NCBI GenBank assembly: GCA_002343395.1
Contig: DDSN01000016.1
Coordinates: forward strand, 65,112 to 79,161
Length of the DNA: 14,050 nucleotides
Origin: Hyphomonadaceae bacterium UBA2389
GTDB taxonomy: Bacteria > Pseudomonadota > Alphaproteobacteria > Caulobacterales > Aquidulcibacteraceae
Direction of reading: 5' to 3'
How positions within the stretch are numbered: the stretch's first letter is position 1; each line of letters opens with the position of its first letter. Of the stretch, positions 7,981 through 14,050 are shown piece after piece. The notes below the pieces were generated by a model that had not been told where the DNA came from, searched no databases, and saw only the letters and a program-made list of their open reading frames with translations. The translations under genes and the position numbers were made by a program.

Positions 7981-8858
7981 GACATGCCCAAGCCGGGATC
8001 GCCGGGTTGGCGAGAGCCGCTGCGAAAACGCGAACAGAAGTTGCGTGCGCAAAGGTGCGAACCGCCCTTCAGGACGCGCGCGTTCGCGGCGGCGTCGGGC
8101 GCGGTGTTCGGAGCATCATAGAGATCGGAGGTCCATTCCCAGACGTTCCCAATCATGTCGTACAAGCCATTGGCGTTCGGCGGAAAGCAACCCACCGGCG
8201 CGGAGCCCCGGAAACCGTCCTCGCCGCTATCGTCGATGGGAAACACCCCCTGCCAGGTATTCGCCACGGGTTCGCCGCGCGCGTTGAACGCCTCGGCGGT
8301 CGTTTGCGTCGGCGCCGGGCCGTCGCCGCGCGCCGCGCGTTCCCATTCCAGTTCGCTCGGCAAACGCCGTCCGGCCCACTGCGCGTAGGCTTCCGCATCC
8401 TGAAAAGCGACGGAGACGACCGGGTGTCGCTCCCTCCCCACGATCGAGCTTCGTGCGCCTTCGGGATGGCGCCAATTCGCGGCCGCGTCGACGCGCCACG
8501 CGCCCGTCGTTCGATCGAAAACGGCGGCGCCAAGCGGGCGACCATCTGCGCCAGGGCGCTCGGCGATCGTACGATAGCCGGTGGCGGCGACAAAGGCGGC
8601 GAACTGCTCGTTCGTCACTTCATGCGCGTCGATTTCAAACGCGGCGACCGCGCCTTCGGCGCGCCACTGCTCTTCCGGTTCGTGCGCAATCGTGCGAGCA
8701 ACGCGTCCAGCCGCAATGTAAATTGGCGCCGCGCCGGCCGCTTCAACACTGCATTGGACGGCGACTTGTCGCGGCGCGCAGGCCGAAGCCGTGTACGCCA
8801 AAGCAAGCAGAAACAGCGTTCCGACAATCGCGTTTAGTTGACCAAGGGGCAAGCGCAT
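7944..8858 (-). CDS. Exported formylglycine-generating enzyme (sulfatase maturation)
   Basis: A 304-aa FGE-sulfatase (SUMF1-type) protein that would oxidise the active-site cysteine of sulfatases to formylglycine. Family blocks are in order: FEIDAHEVTNEQFAAFVAATGY near 75-96, HPVVSV and GRRLPSELEWERAARG near 145-178, GNVWEWTSDLY near 237-247, and the C-terminal block RVLKGGSHLC. C270 and C275 in LCARNFC match the paired active-site cysteines of true FGEs (human Cys336 and Cys341), and HVGFRTA closes the domain. Most FGE-like paralogues lack these cysteines, so maturase activity is credible. The N-terminus is a signal sequence ending TASA-C27, either a weak lipobox or a signal peptidase I site, so the enzyme acts outside the cytoplasm. 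I prefer ATG at 8858; an in-frame GTG at 8867 would add three residues. The ATG overlaps the ATG of the divergent isomerase gene. Confidence 0.88.
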   Translation of the reverse strand: MRLPLGQLNAIVGTLFLLALAYTASACAPRQVAVQCSVEAAGAAPIYIAAGRVARTIAHEPEEQWRAEGAVAAFEIDAHEVTNEQFAAFVAATGYRTIAERPGADGRPLGAAVFDRTTGAWRVDAAANWRHPEGARSSIVGRERHPVVSVAFQDAEAYAQWAGRRLPSELEWERAARGDGPAPTQTTAEAFNARGEPVANTWQGVFPIDDSGEDGFRGSAPVGCFPPNANGLYDMIGNVWEWTSDLYDAPNTAPDAAANARVLKGGSHLCARNFCSRFRSGSRQPGDPGLGMSHVGFRTAVSRP

Positions 8859-9507
8859 GACGCTCACTTTCGACTTCTACTATTCGTTTCGCAGCCCTTA
8901 CTCCTATCTTGCGTTACCGCAAGTCGAGAAGCTCGCTCGCGAGTTCGATGTCGAGCCGCGCATGCGCATCGTGCTGCCGATCGCGTTGCGAATTCCGGGC
9001 TTCTTCAAAAGCGTCAATCCGCTCTGGCCGCCCTATCTCCTGCGCGACACCTTTCGCATCGCACAAATGCACGACATCCCTTACCGTTGGCCGCGCCCCG
9101 ATCCGATCGTCATGGATATGGCGGCAGGGGAAGTAGCGGCAGAACAGCCCTATATTTTTCGCGTCAGCAGGCTCGGCGTCGCCGCAGCGCGCGCGGGCGT
9201 CGGACTCTCATTCGTTCGCCGCGCGGCACATAAGATTTGGTCGGGCGAGATCGACAACTGGCATGAAGGCGCCCACATCGACGACGCCCTCAGCGCGTCC
9301 GGTCTCGATCCCGCGGCTCTCAACGCGGAGATTGCCATAAACGCGAGCGATATCGACGCCGAGATCGCGGCAAACGAGGCGGCCCAGCGCAATGCGGGCC
9401 ATTGGGGCGTACCTTTGTTCGTTTTCGAGGACGAGCCGTTCTTTGGCCAAGACCGACTCGATCACTTGATCTGGCGCATGCGTCAACGCGGCCTGAGTCC
9501 GCGCTGA
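8857..9507 (+). CDS. DsbA-fold 2-hydroxychromene-2-carboxylate isomerase-like protein
   Basis: A 216-aa member of the HCCA isomerase / kappa-class glutathione transferase family of the thioredoxin-like superfamily. The N-terminus FDFYYSFRSPYSYLAL (residues 5-20) carries the family's S-P-Y-S motif, with Ser13 at the catalytic or glutathione-binding position. The C-terminal half shows the conserved cis-proline strand in WGVPLFVFEDEPFFGQDRLD (about 183-202). There is no CXXC, so it is not a disulfide oxidoreductase. HCCA isomerases work in naphthalene-type aromatic breakdown with glutathione, and many homologues have unknown substrates. There is no signal peptide, so the protein is cytoplasmic. 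AAGGGG (8844-8849) lies 7 bases before the ATG and is a good ribosome binding site, although it falls inside the FGE coding region. The stop codon directly abuts the edd stop codon on the other strand. Confidence 0.88.
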   Translation: MTLTFDFYYSFRSPYSYLALPQVEKLAREFDVEPRMRIVLPIALRIPGFFKSVNPLWPPYLLRDTFRIAQMHDIPYRWPRPDPIVMDMAAGEVAAEQPYIFRVSRLGVAAARAGVGLSFVRRAAHKIWSGEIDNWHEGAHIDDALSASGLDPAALNAEIAINASDIDAEIAANEAAQRNAGHWGVPLFVFEDEPFFGQDRLDHLIWRMRQRGLSPR

Positions 9508-11334
9508 CTACAGATCAAAGTCAGGAAAAGCGCTGCCGCCCCGCTCCGCGGAGCATGCGTTCGCGCGAAACAAGGAGAAGAGCTCACGGCCCACGCCGCG
9601 CGCGCCAGCGACAAGATCCAGCTGTGACGGCGCGCGCTCACGCCAGTCAGCCGGCGCGACGATGTCTAAGGTTCCCGCGTTCGCATCAATGCGCAGGACG
9701 TCGCCCGTGCGGACCTTAGCGATCGGCCCGCCATCCGCGGCCTCGGGCGTGATATGGATCGCGGCGAGCACCTTGCCGCTGGCGCCGGACATGCGCCCGT
9801 CCGTCGCCAATGCGACCTTAAATCCTCTGTCCTGCAACGCGCCCATAAGCGGCATCAGCTTGTGAAGCTCCGGCATGCCGTTCGCGCGCGGACCCTGACC
9901 GCGCACGACGACCACGCAATCGCGATCGAGATCGCCGCGTTTGAAAGCCGCCTGCACTTCGCCTTGACTGTCAAAGACCAGCGCCGACGCCTCGACTGTA
10001 CGCTTGGCGTCGTCCACCGCCGAAACCTTCACCACCGCACGCCCAAGGTTGCCGGCCATCAAGCGAAGCCCGCCATCGGCGGAGAACGGGGCGCCCGCCG
10101 GCCGCAAAACAGACTCATCGGCGCTGTTGGCGGGCGCCGCCCGCCACACAACGCCTCCGTCATCCAAAATCGGTTCGGCGGCGTAGGCGGCCAGCCCGCC
10201 ATCGCTCACGGTGAGAATGTCCGCATGCACGAGGCCCGCGCCCATCAGTTCCCTGGTTAGAAAACCCATGCCGCCTGCGGCGTGAAAGTGATTCACGTCC
10301 GCCGACCCATTCGGATAGACCCGAGCCATCAGCGGCGTGACGCGAGACAACGCCGCGAAATCGTCCCAGTTGATCTCGATCCCCGCCGCGAGCGCGATCG
10401 CCGGCAGATGGATGAAATGGTTCGTGGACCCGCCGGTCGCCATTAGGGCCACCATCGCGTTGACGATGGCGCGCTCATCCACGACGCGGCCAATCGGGCG
10501 GTATTCTCCTCCCAGTCCGGTTATCGCCGCCGCTCGTTCCGTGGCGGCCGCGGTGAGCGCATCCCGCAATGGCGTATTGGTCGGGACAAAGGCGGCGCCT
10601 GGAAGATGCAAGCCCATCATCTCGACCATGACCTGGTTCGAGTTCGCGGTGCCGTAGAAAGTGCACGTGCCTGGCGCGTGATAAGATTCCGCTTCGGCCC
10701 GCAGCAATTCCTCGCGCCCGATCTTACCCTCGGCGAAAAGCTGGCGCCGCGCGGCTTTCTCCTTGTTTGGCAGTCCCGAGGGCATCGGGCCGCCAGGAAC
10801 AAGAATGGCGGGCAGCCAAGGAAACCGCAGCGCGCCGATCAACAAGCCCGGTACGATCTTGTCGCAAATGCCGAGCAGAAGCGCCGCATCGAACGTCGCG
10901 TGCGAAAGCGCGATCGCGGTCGAGAGCGCGATCGCGTCGCGCGACCACAACGACAACTCCATGCCCTCGAAGCCTTGCGTGACGCCGTCGCACATTGCGG
11001 GGACGCCGCCGGCGACCTGCGCGACCGCGCCGACGCCGCGGGCGGCTTTGCGGATCAGCTCCGGGTAGCGCTCATAGGGCGCGTGCGCGGAGAGCATGTC
11101 ATTGTAGGCGGTGACGATCCCGATCGACGGCCAAGTTCCGCCAAGAACTTGAATTTTGTCGATCGCGGCGCAACCAGCAGCCGTATGGGCTTGATTGGCC
11201 TCGGCGAGCCGCGTTCGCGCGGGCTTGCTTGCGTCGTAGGCGTCAATCAGTTCGAGGTAGCGGCGGCGACGCTTCGCGGATCGCTCACGGATTTGGTCGG
11301 TGACGGCTTCAACCGTCGGATTGAGAGAACTCAT
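9508..11334 (-). CDS. edd: 6-Phosphogluconate dehydratase (Entner-Doudoroff)
   Basis: Converts 6-phosphogluconate to 2-keto-3-deoxy-6-phosphogluconate in the cytoplasm. The protein is 608 aa, close to the family's usual 600, and belongs to the IlvD/Edd dehydratases. Three cysteines expected to hold the 4Fe-4S cluster are visible: C115 in AMCDGVTQG, C157 in GICDKI and C224 in GTCTFYGTANSNQ. PGGPMPSGLPNKEK and the C-terminal DGRMSGASGKVLAAIHITPEA are also typical and separate Edd from IlvD in length and context. The ATG at 11334 overlaps the zwf stop as ATGA. A TTG at 11349 in the same frame would add five residues and is less likely. The gene ends on the base next to the stop of the convergent isomerase gene, with no room for a separate terminator. 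Confidence 0.96.
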   Translation of the reverse strand: MSSLNPTVEAVTDQIRERSAKRRRRYLELIDAYDASKPARTRLAEANQAHTAAGCAAIDKIQVLGGTWPSIGIVTAYNDMLSAHAPYERYPELIRKAARGVGAVAQVAGGVPAMCDGVTQGFEGMELSLWSRDAIALSTAIALSHATFDAALLLGICDKIVPGLLIGALRFPWLPAILVPGGPMPSGLPNKEKAARRQLFAEGKIGREELLRAEAESYHAPGTCTFYGTANSNQVMVEMMGLHLPGAAFVPTNTPLRDALTAAATERAAAITGLGGEYRPIGRVVDERAIVNAMVALMATGGSTNHFIHLPAIALAAGIEINWDDFAALSRVTPLMARVYPNGSADVNHFHAAGGMGFLTRELMGAGLVHADILTVSDGGLAAYAAEPILDDGGVVWRAAPANSADESVLRPAGAPFSADGGLRLMAGNLGRAVVKVSAVDDAKRTVEASALVFDSQGEVQAAFKRGDLDRDCVVVVRGQGPRANGMPELHKLMPLMGALQDRGFKVALATDGRMSGASGKVLAAIHITPEAADGGPIAKVRTGDVLRIDANAGTLDIVAPADWRERAPSQLDLVAGARGVGRELFSLFRANACSAERGGSAFPDFDL

Positions 11335-12794
11335 TCTGGGTCCCACCAAGCCCTTCCGTCCCGATCCATGAGCAAAGCCGATTGCGTGGGGCCGTTCGAG
11401 CCCGCGGCATAACCATAGGGTTCACCGCCCACTTCGTCCCAAGCCGCCAGCAAAGCGTCGGCCCAGCCCCATGCGGCGTCCACTTCGTCGCGGCGCATGA
11501 ACAGCGAGAGGTTTCCGCGCACGACATCCATCAGCAGACGTTCGTAGGCGTCCGGATAGCGCAAGGTGAAAGCGTCCGCGAAAGAGAGGTTGAGCGGCAC
11601 GGATTTCACCCGCAGCCCACCAGGCCCAGGCTCCTTCACATTAAGCCACAGATGCACGCCCTCGTCAGGCTGCAGGCGCATGACGAGTTTGTTGGGAGCG
11701 CCGCCCGCCCCGAACATCTGCACCGGCGTGTCCTTGAACTGGACAACGATCTCGGACCTGCGCGCGCCCATGCGCTTTCCCGTGCGCAGATAGAATGGGA
11801 CGCCCGCCCAACGCCAATTGTCCACCTCGGCCTTTACGGCGACGAACGTCTCTGTTCTCGACGTCCTTCCGATCTCTTCCGCGTACGCGCGCGCTGGATT
11901 TCCGGCCACAAGCCCGGCGCGGTACTGACCGCGGACTGTCTTCAAAACGGCGTCCGCCGCATCGATTCGACGCAGCGCGGAAAGCACCTTCAATTTTTCG
12001 GTGCGGATCGCGTCGGCATCAACGGAATTCGGCGACTCGAGCGCAACGAGGCAAAGCAATTGGAGGATGTGGTTTTGGACCATGTCCCGCAGCGCGCCAG
12101 ACTTGTCGTAATAGTCGCCGCGACCTTCAACGCCCAGCTCCTCGGCGACCGTGATCTGCACATGATCGATCGTGGCGCGCGACCAAATCGGCTCGATCAG
12201 CATATTGGCGAAGCGAAGAACCAAGAGGTTCTGCACCGTTTCCTTGCCAAGGTAGTGATCGATCCGAAACGTCCGGTTTTCGTCGAAGACCTGCGCCACG
12301 CCGTCATTGATCGCGCGCGAGGATGCGAGGTCACGGCCAATCGGCTTTTCAAGTACGATACGCGATGTCGGCGTGGCCAGCCCCGTTTCGCCTAGGCGCT
12401 GCGCGATGGTCACGAACAAGCTGGGCGCGGTGGACAGGTAGAAGATGCGAACGGGGTTGGCGCCTTGCTTGAGAGCGGCCGCCAGCCCCCCCCACTCGGA
12501 GGTCGGCGCCGATGCGTCCACCTGGACATAGTCTATGCGCCGCAGGAACTCGGCGCACTGGGCCTCCTCCCCACACGCCCCGGGCGCGAATTTCAAGCGC
12601 GAGTCGTGGACGAGCTTCCGAAAAGCCTCAGCGTCCATTGGCGAGCGCGCCGCGCCGATAATCCGCGATTGCGGCGGGATCTGCCCATCGAGGAACCGAT
12701 GCAACAATGACGGAAACAGCTTGCGCAGCGCCAGGTCGCCGGTCGCGCCAAAGACGACAAGATCGAACGGCGGAACCGGAATGAACTCTGCCAT
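11331..12794 (-). CDS. zwf: Glucose-6-phosphate 1-dehydrogenase
   Basis: Oxidises glucose 6-phosphate to 6-phosphogluconolactone with NAD(P)+. The protein is 487 aa, the normal bacterial length. The coenzyme-binding start VVFGATGDLALRKLFPSL spans residues 13-30. The substrate signature RIDHYLGKE lies at 177-185, and the catalytic histidine region GALRDMVQNHILQL puts His242 at the active site. EKPIGRDL near 149-156 is also family-typical. GGAGAAG-like Shine-Dalgarno bases (GGAGAAG) stand just before the ATG at 12794. The gene is first of a two-gene unit with edd, joined by a 4-bp ATGA overlap. The 6-phosphogluconolactonase gene that often stands between them is missing. A run of eight C on the plus strand (12486-12493, codons for W-G-G) is in frame. 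Confidence 0.97.
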   Translation of the reverse strand: MAEFIPVPPFDLVVFGATGDLALRKLFPSLLHRFLDGQIPPQSRIIGAARSPMDAEAFRKLVHDSRLKFAPGACGEEAQCAEFLRRIDYVQVDASAPTSEWGGLAAALKQGANPVRIFYLSTAPSLFVTIAQRLGETGLATPTSRIVLEKPIGRDLASSRAINDGVAQVFDENRTFRIDHYLGKETVQNLLVLRFANMLIEPIWSRATIDHVQITVAEELGVEGRGDYYDKSGALRDMVQNHILQLLCLVALESPNSVDADAIRTEKLKVLSALRRIDAADAVLKTVRGQYRAGLVAGNPARAYAEEIGRTSRTETFVAVKAEVDNWRWAGVPFYLRTGKRMGARRSEIVVQFKDTPVQMFGAGGAPNKLVMRLQPDEGVHLWLNVKEPGPGGLRVKSVPLNLSFADAFTLRYPDAYERLLMDVVRGNLSLFMRRDEVDAAWGWADALLAAWDEVGGEPYGYAAGSNGPTQSALLMDRDGRAWWDPE

Positions 12795-13046
12795 GACTTC
12801 TCCGCTGAAGCGGGGGTCAGCGCCCCGCGGTGCGCCGCGATGAATGCCCCAGGGGATGGCATAGCTTCAACCGCTTTTGTGGGCGCCGCGCGCGAGCCTG
12901 AGGACAAATCGCCTCCAAACCCCCTCGCCAAAGGCACGCCTGCCATGCTCGCGCACTTGACGCGCAACACAATTCCAGCCGAACAGAAAGCTAGGACGTG
13001 AGCGCGCCTCACGTTTCGGGGCGTTGTTAGGAGCTGGGCGTCGCCC
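12795..13046. promoter_or_regulatory. Divergent zwf/glk promoter region
   Basis: This 252-bp noncoding stretch separates the divergently transcribed zwf and glk. It holds the perfect repeat listed separately at 12996-13014 and a shorter one, ATGCC-N9-GGCAT, at 12844-12862, about 50 bp before the zwf start. GCTAGGAC at 12990-12997 resembles the -10 element described for Caulobacter housekeeping promoters (GCTANAWC), but the TTGACGC at 12957-12963 is too far upstream to be its partner. I cannot assign either promoter firmly. Both operons probably start here. Confidence 0.6.
12996..13014. promoter_or_regulatory. Perfect inverted repeat upstream of glk, possible operator
   Basis: ACGTGAG-CGCGC-CTCACGT is a perfect inverted repeat with 7-bp arms and a 5-bp centre, ending 32 bp before the glk ATG. 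It sits just after a -10-like GCTAGGAC on the plus strand, where a bound repressor would block glk. The regulator is unknown. It could also fold as a hairpin in the glk leader, but there is no T-tract to make it a terminator. Confidence 0.45.
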
Positions 13047-14015
13047 ATGGATATCGTCACAGCCGATCTTGGCGGCACCCATGCCCGCTTCGCGATCGCC
13101 ACGCGCCAAGACGGACACATCGAGCTCTCGTCCGAGCTCGTGCTTAAGACCGCTCAATACGCCAGCCTGCAAAGCGCCTGGGAGGTTTTCGCCGCGCACA
13201 TCGGGAGACCTCTCCCGCGTCACGCCAGCATCGCCGTGGCCTGCCCGGCGAACAGCGATGTGCTCAAATTCACCAACAGCCCATGGGTCATCCGCGTCTC
13301 CGCGCTGAAGCAGCAACTCGGGCTCGACGAAGTCCTGGTGATCAACGACTTCGCGGCGGTCGGTCACGCCGTCGCCAATCTGAGGGACGACCAATTCCGT
13401 CATCTGTGCGGACCAGGCGCGAGCTTGCCTGTCGATGGCGTCATCAGCGTTGTGGGCCCAGGAACAGGGTTGGGCGTTTCGCAGATCGTGCGTCATCGCC
13501 ACGGCTACGAGGTCATCAGCACCGAAGGCGGCCACACCAGTTTCGCGCCATTCGATAGACTTGAGGATCAAATCCTATCGCACCTGCGCCAGCGTTATCT
13601 GCGCGTTTCCGCGGAACGCATTTTGTCGGGCCCGGGTCTCGCCAACATCTACGCCGCGCTCGCGGCGATCGAGCAGCGGCCCGCCCACGTCACAGACGAC
13701 AAATCGCTCTGGGAAACGGCGCTGCGCGGGGACGACACGCTTGCTTCGGCGGCGCTCGATCGCTTTTGCCTGTGCCTTGGCGTTTGCGCGGGCGACATCG
13801 CGCTTGCCCAGGGCGCTAACGCCGTCGTCATCGCAGGCGGGCTCGGCCTCAGGATCGCCGATGTTCTGGCGAGTTCAGGTTTTGCGCAGCGCTTTGTCGC
13901 GAAGGGGCGTTTCGAGTCGTTGATGGCCGCGATGCCGGTGAAAATCATCACGCACAAACAGCCCGGACTTTTTGGCGCGGCGGCCGCCTTCGCCTGGGCC
14001 CATCGCGCATCTTGA
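13047..14015 (+). CDS. glk: Glucokinase
   Basis: Phosphorylates glucose to glucose 6-phosphate with ATP, feeding the neighbouring zwf-edd route. The protein is 322 aa and belongs to the E. coli-type glucokinase family, not the ROK family: it lacks the ROK zinc-cysteine cluster. The ATP-binding phosphate loop DLGGTHARFAI is at residues 7-17, the catalytic N-D pair at N100-D101 in VINDFAAVGHAV, VVGPGTGLGV at 135-144, and the glucose-binding STEGGHTSFAP at 158-168 with E160 and H163. The second nucleotide motif is seen in VVIAGGLGLR, and KQPGLFGAAAAF ends the fold. AGGAG at 13029-13033 is the likely ribosome binding site, although its 13-base spacing is long. No upstream in-frame start codon is available close by. 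The gene is divergent from zwf and convergent with a tRNA gene. Confidence 0.95.
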   Translation: MDIVTADLGGTHARFAIATRQDGHIELSSELVLKTAQYASLQSAWEVFAAHIGRPLPRHASIAVACPANSDVLKFTNSPWVIRVSALKQQLGLDEVLVINDFAAVGHAVANLRDDQFRHLCGPGASLPVDGVISVVGPGTGLGVSQIVRHRHGYEVISTEGGHTSFAPFDRLEDQILSHLRQRYLRVSAERILSGPGLANIYAALAAIEQRPAHVTDDKSLWETALRGDDTLASAALDRFCLCLGVCAGDIALAQGANAVVIAGGLGLRIADVLASSGFAQRFVAKGRFESLMAAMPVKIITHKQPGLFGAAAAFAWAHRAS

Positions 14016-14026
14016 TCGACGGATAT

Positions 14027-14050
14027 TGGTGGAGCCAAGCGGGATCGAAC
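14027..14050 (-). tRNA. Partial tRNA, 3' end only, probably tRNA-Ala
   Basis: Read on the minus strand, the last 24 bases give a T-loop GTTCGATCC, the 3' side of the T-stem, a 7-nt acceptor strand TGGCTCC, discriminator A and an encoded CCA. The T-arm half and acceptor resemble the E. coli tRNA-Ala(GGC) 3' end. Position 70 is T, as needed for the G3-U70 pair that marks alanine tRNAs. The anticodon and 5' half lie outside the window, so the amino acid is inferred. It starts 11 bp past the glk stop on the opposite strand. Confidence 0.8.

Noticed and set aside
7977..8837. 286-codon plus-strand frame opposite FGE
   Set aside because: The minus-strand frame carries every FGE block, including both catalytic cysteines; the plus frame has no family resemblance.
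8857..9507. DsbA-type disulfide oxidoreductase helping fold the exported sulfatase
   Set aside because: There is no CXXC motif and no signal peptide; the S-P-Y-S N-terminus fits HCCA isomerase / kappa GST instead.
9543..9554. Perfect 12-bp palindrome GCTCCGCGGAGC
   Set aside because: It lies within the edd coding region near the C-terminus, has no T-tract and no promoter context; GC-rich coding DNA gives such palindromes by chance.
12802..12813. CCGCT-GA-AGCGG repeat beside the zwf ribosome binding site
   Set aside because: The central loop is too small for the full stem, and a four-pair hairpin is too weak to claim a translational switch.
12867..13571. 234-codon minus-strand frame across the zwf/glk gap and glk
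   Set aside because: It runs antisense to glucokinase through its catalytic motifs and would fill the promoter region; no domain is recognisable.
1..14050. Mobile elements, CRISPR arrays or prophage genes
   Set aside because: No transposase, integrase, direct-repeat array or phage protein was found on either strand; the tRNA at the right edge is not accompanied by an integrase in this window.

Overview
The window looks like chromosomal DNA of a GC-rich alphaproteobacterium (by eye a little over 60% GC). Its glutamate synthase, Entner-Doudoroff and glucokinase proteins are of the proteobacterial type, genes are packed tightly on both strands, and the glucose genes recall the zwf-(pgl)-edd-glk block known from Caulobacter-like bacteria. 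A closer placement (Caulobacterales or Hyphomonadaceae-like) is only a guess. No phage, insertion sequence or CRISPR array is visible.

Layout. (1) 1-4447, minus strand: NADPH-dependent glutamate synthase, small-subunit gene gltD followed by large-subunit gene gltB, joined by an ATGA overlap. gltB runs off the left edge. (2) 4579-9507: an accessory island built around sulfate-ester hydrolysis. On the minus strand an exported or membrane-anchored metallo-beta-lactamase-fold hydrolase (AtsA-like) is followed by a formylglycine-type sulfatase. A TetR-family regulator diverges from them, and a perfect 7-3-7 palindrome lies over the predicted operon start. Next comes an exported formylglycine-generating enzyme (FGE) with both active-site cysteines, and a DsbA-fold 2-hydroxychromene-2-carboxylate isomerase-like protein. 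(3) 9508-14015: Entner-Doudoroff entry genes, zwf then edd on the minus strand with another ATGA overlap, and glk divergent from them across a 252-bp promoter region. (4) 14027-14050: the 3' end of a minus-strand tRNA, probably tRNA-Ala, cut by the right edge.

How the parts fit. The sulfatase needs its active-site Cys113 converted to formylglycine, and the FGE encoded 1.7 kb away is the enzyme class that does this. Both carry N-terminal export signals, so maturation may happen outside the cytoplasm. The TetR protein probably represses the hydrolase-sulfatase operon through the palindrome. The isomerase-like protein hints at aromatic substrates, but the actual sulfate ester cannot be read from the sequence. 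Glk, Zwf and Edd take glucose to KDPG; the lactonase (pgl) and aldolase (eda) genes are not in the window, and pgl is missing from between zwf and edd.

The most notable signals are the self-contained sulfatase-plus-FGE module with a legible promoter/operator, the exported FGE, the interlocked start codons of FGE and the isomerase (one CATG serves both strands), and the run of opposite-strand gene ends that overlap or abut between 7.9 and 9.5 kb.
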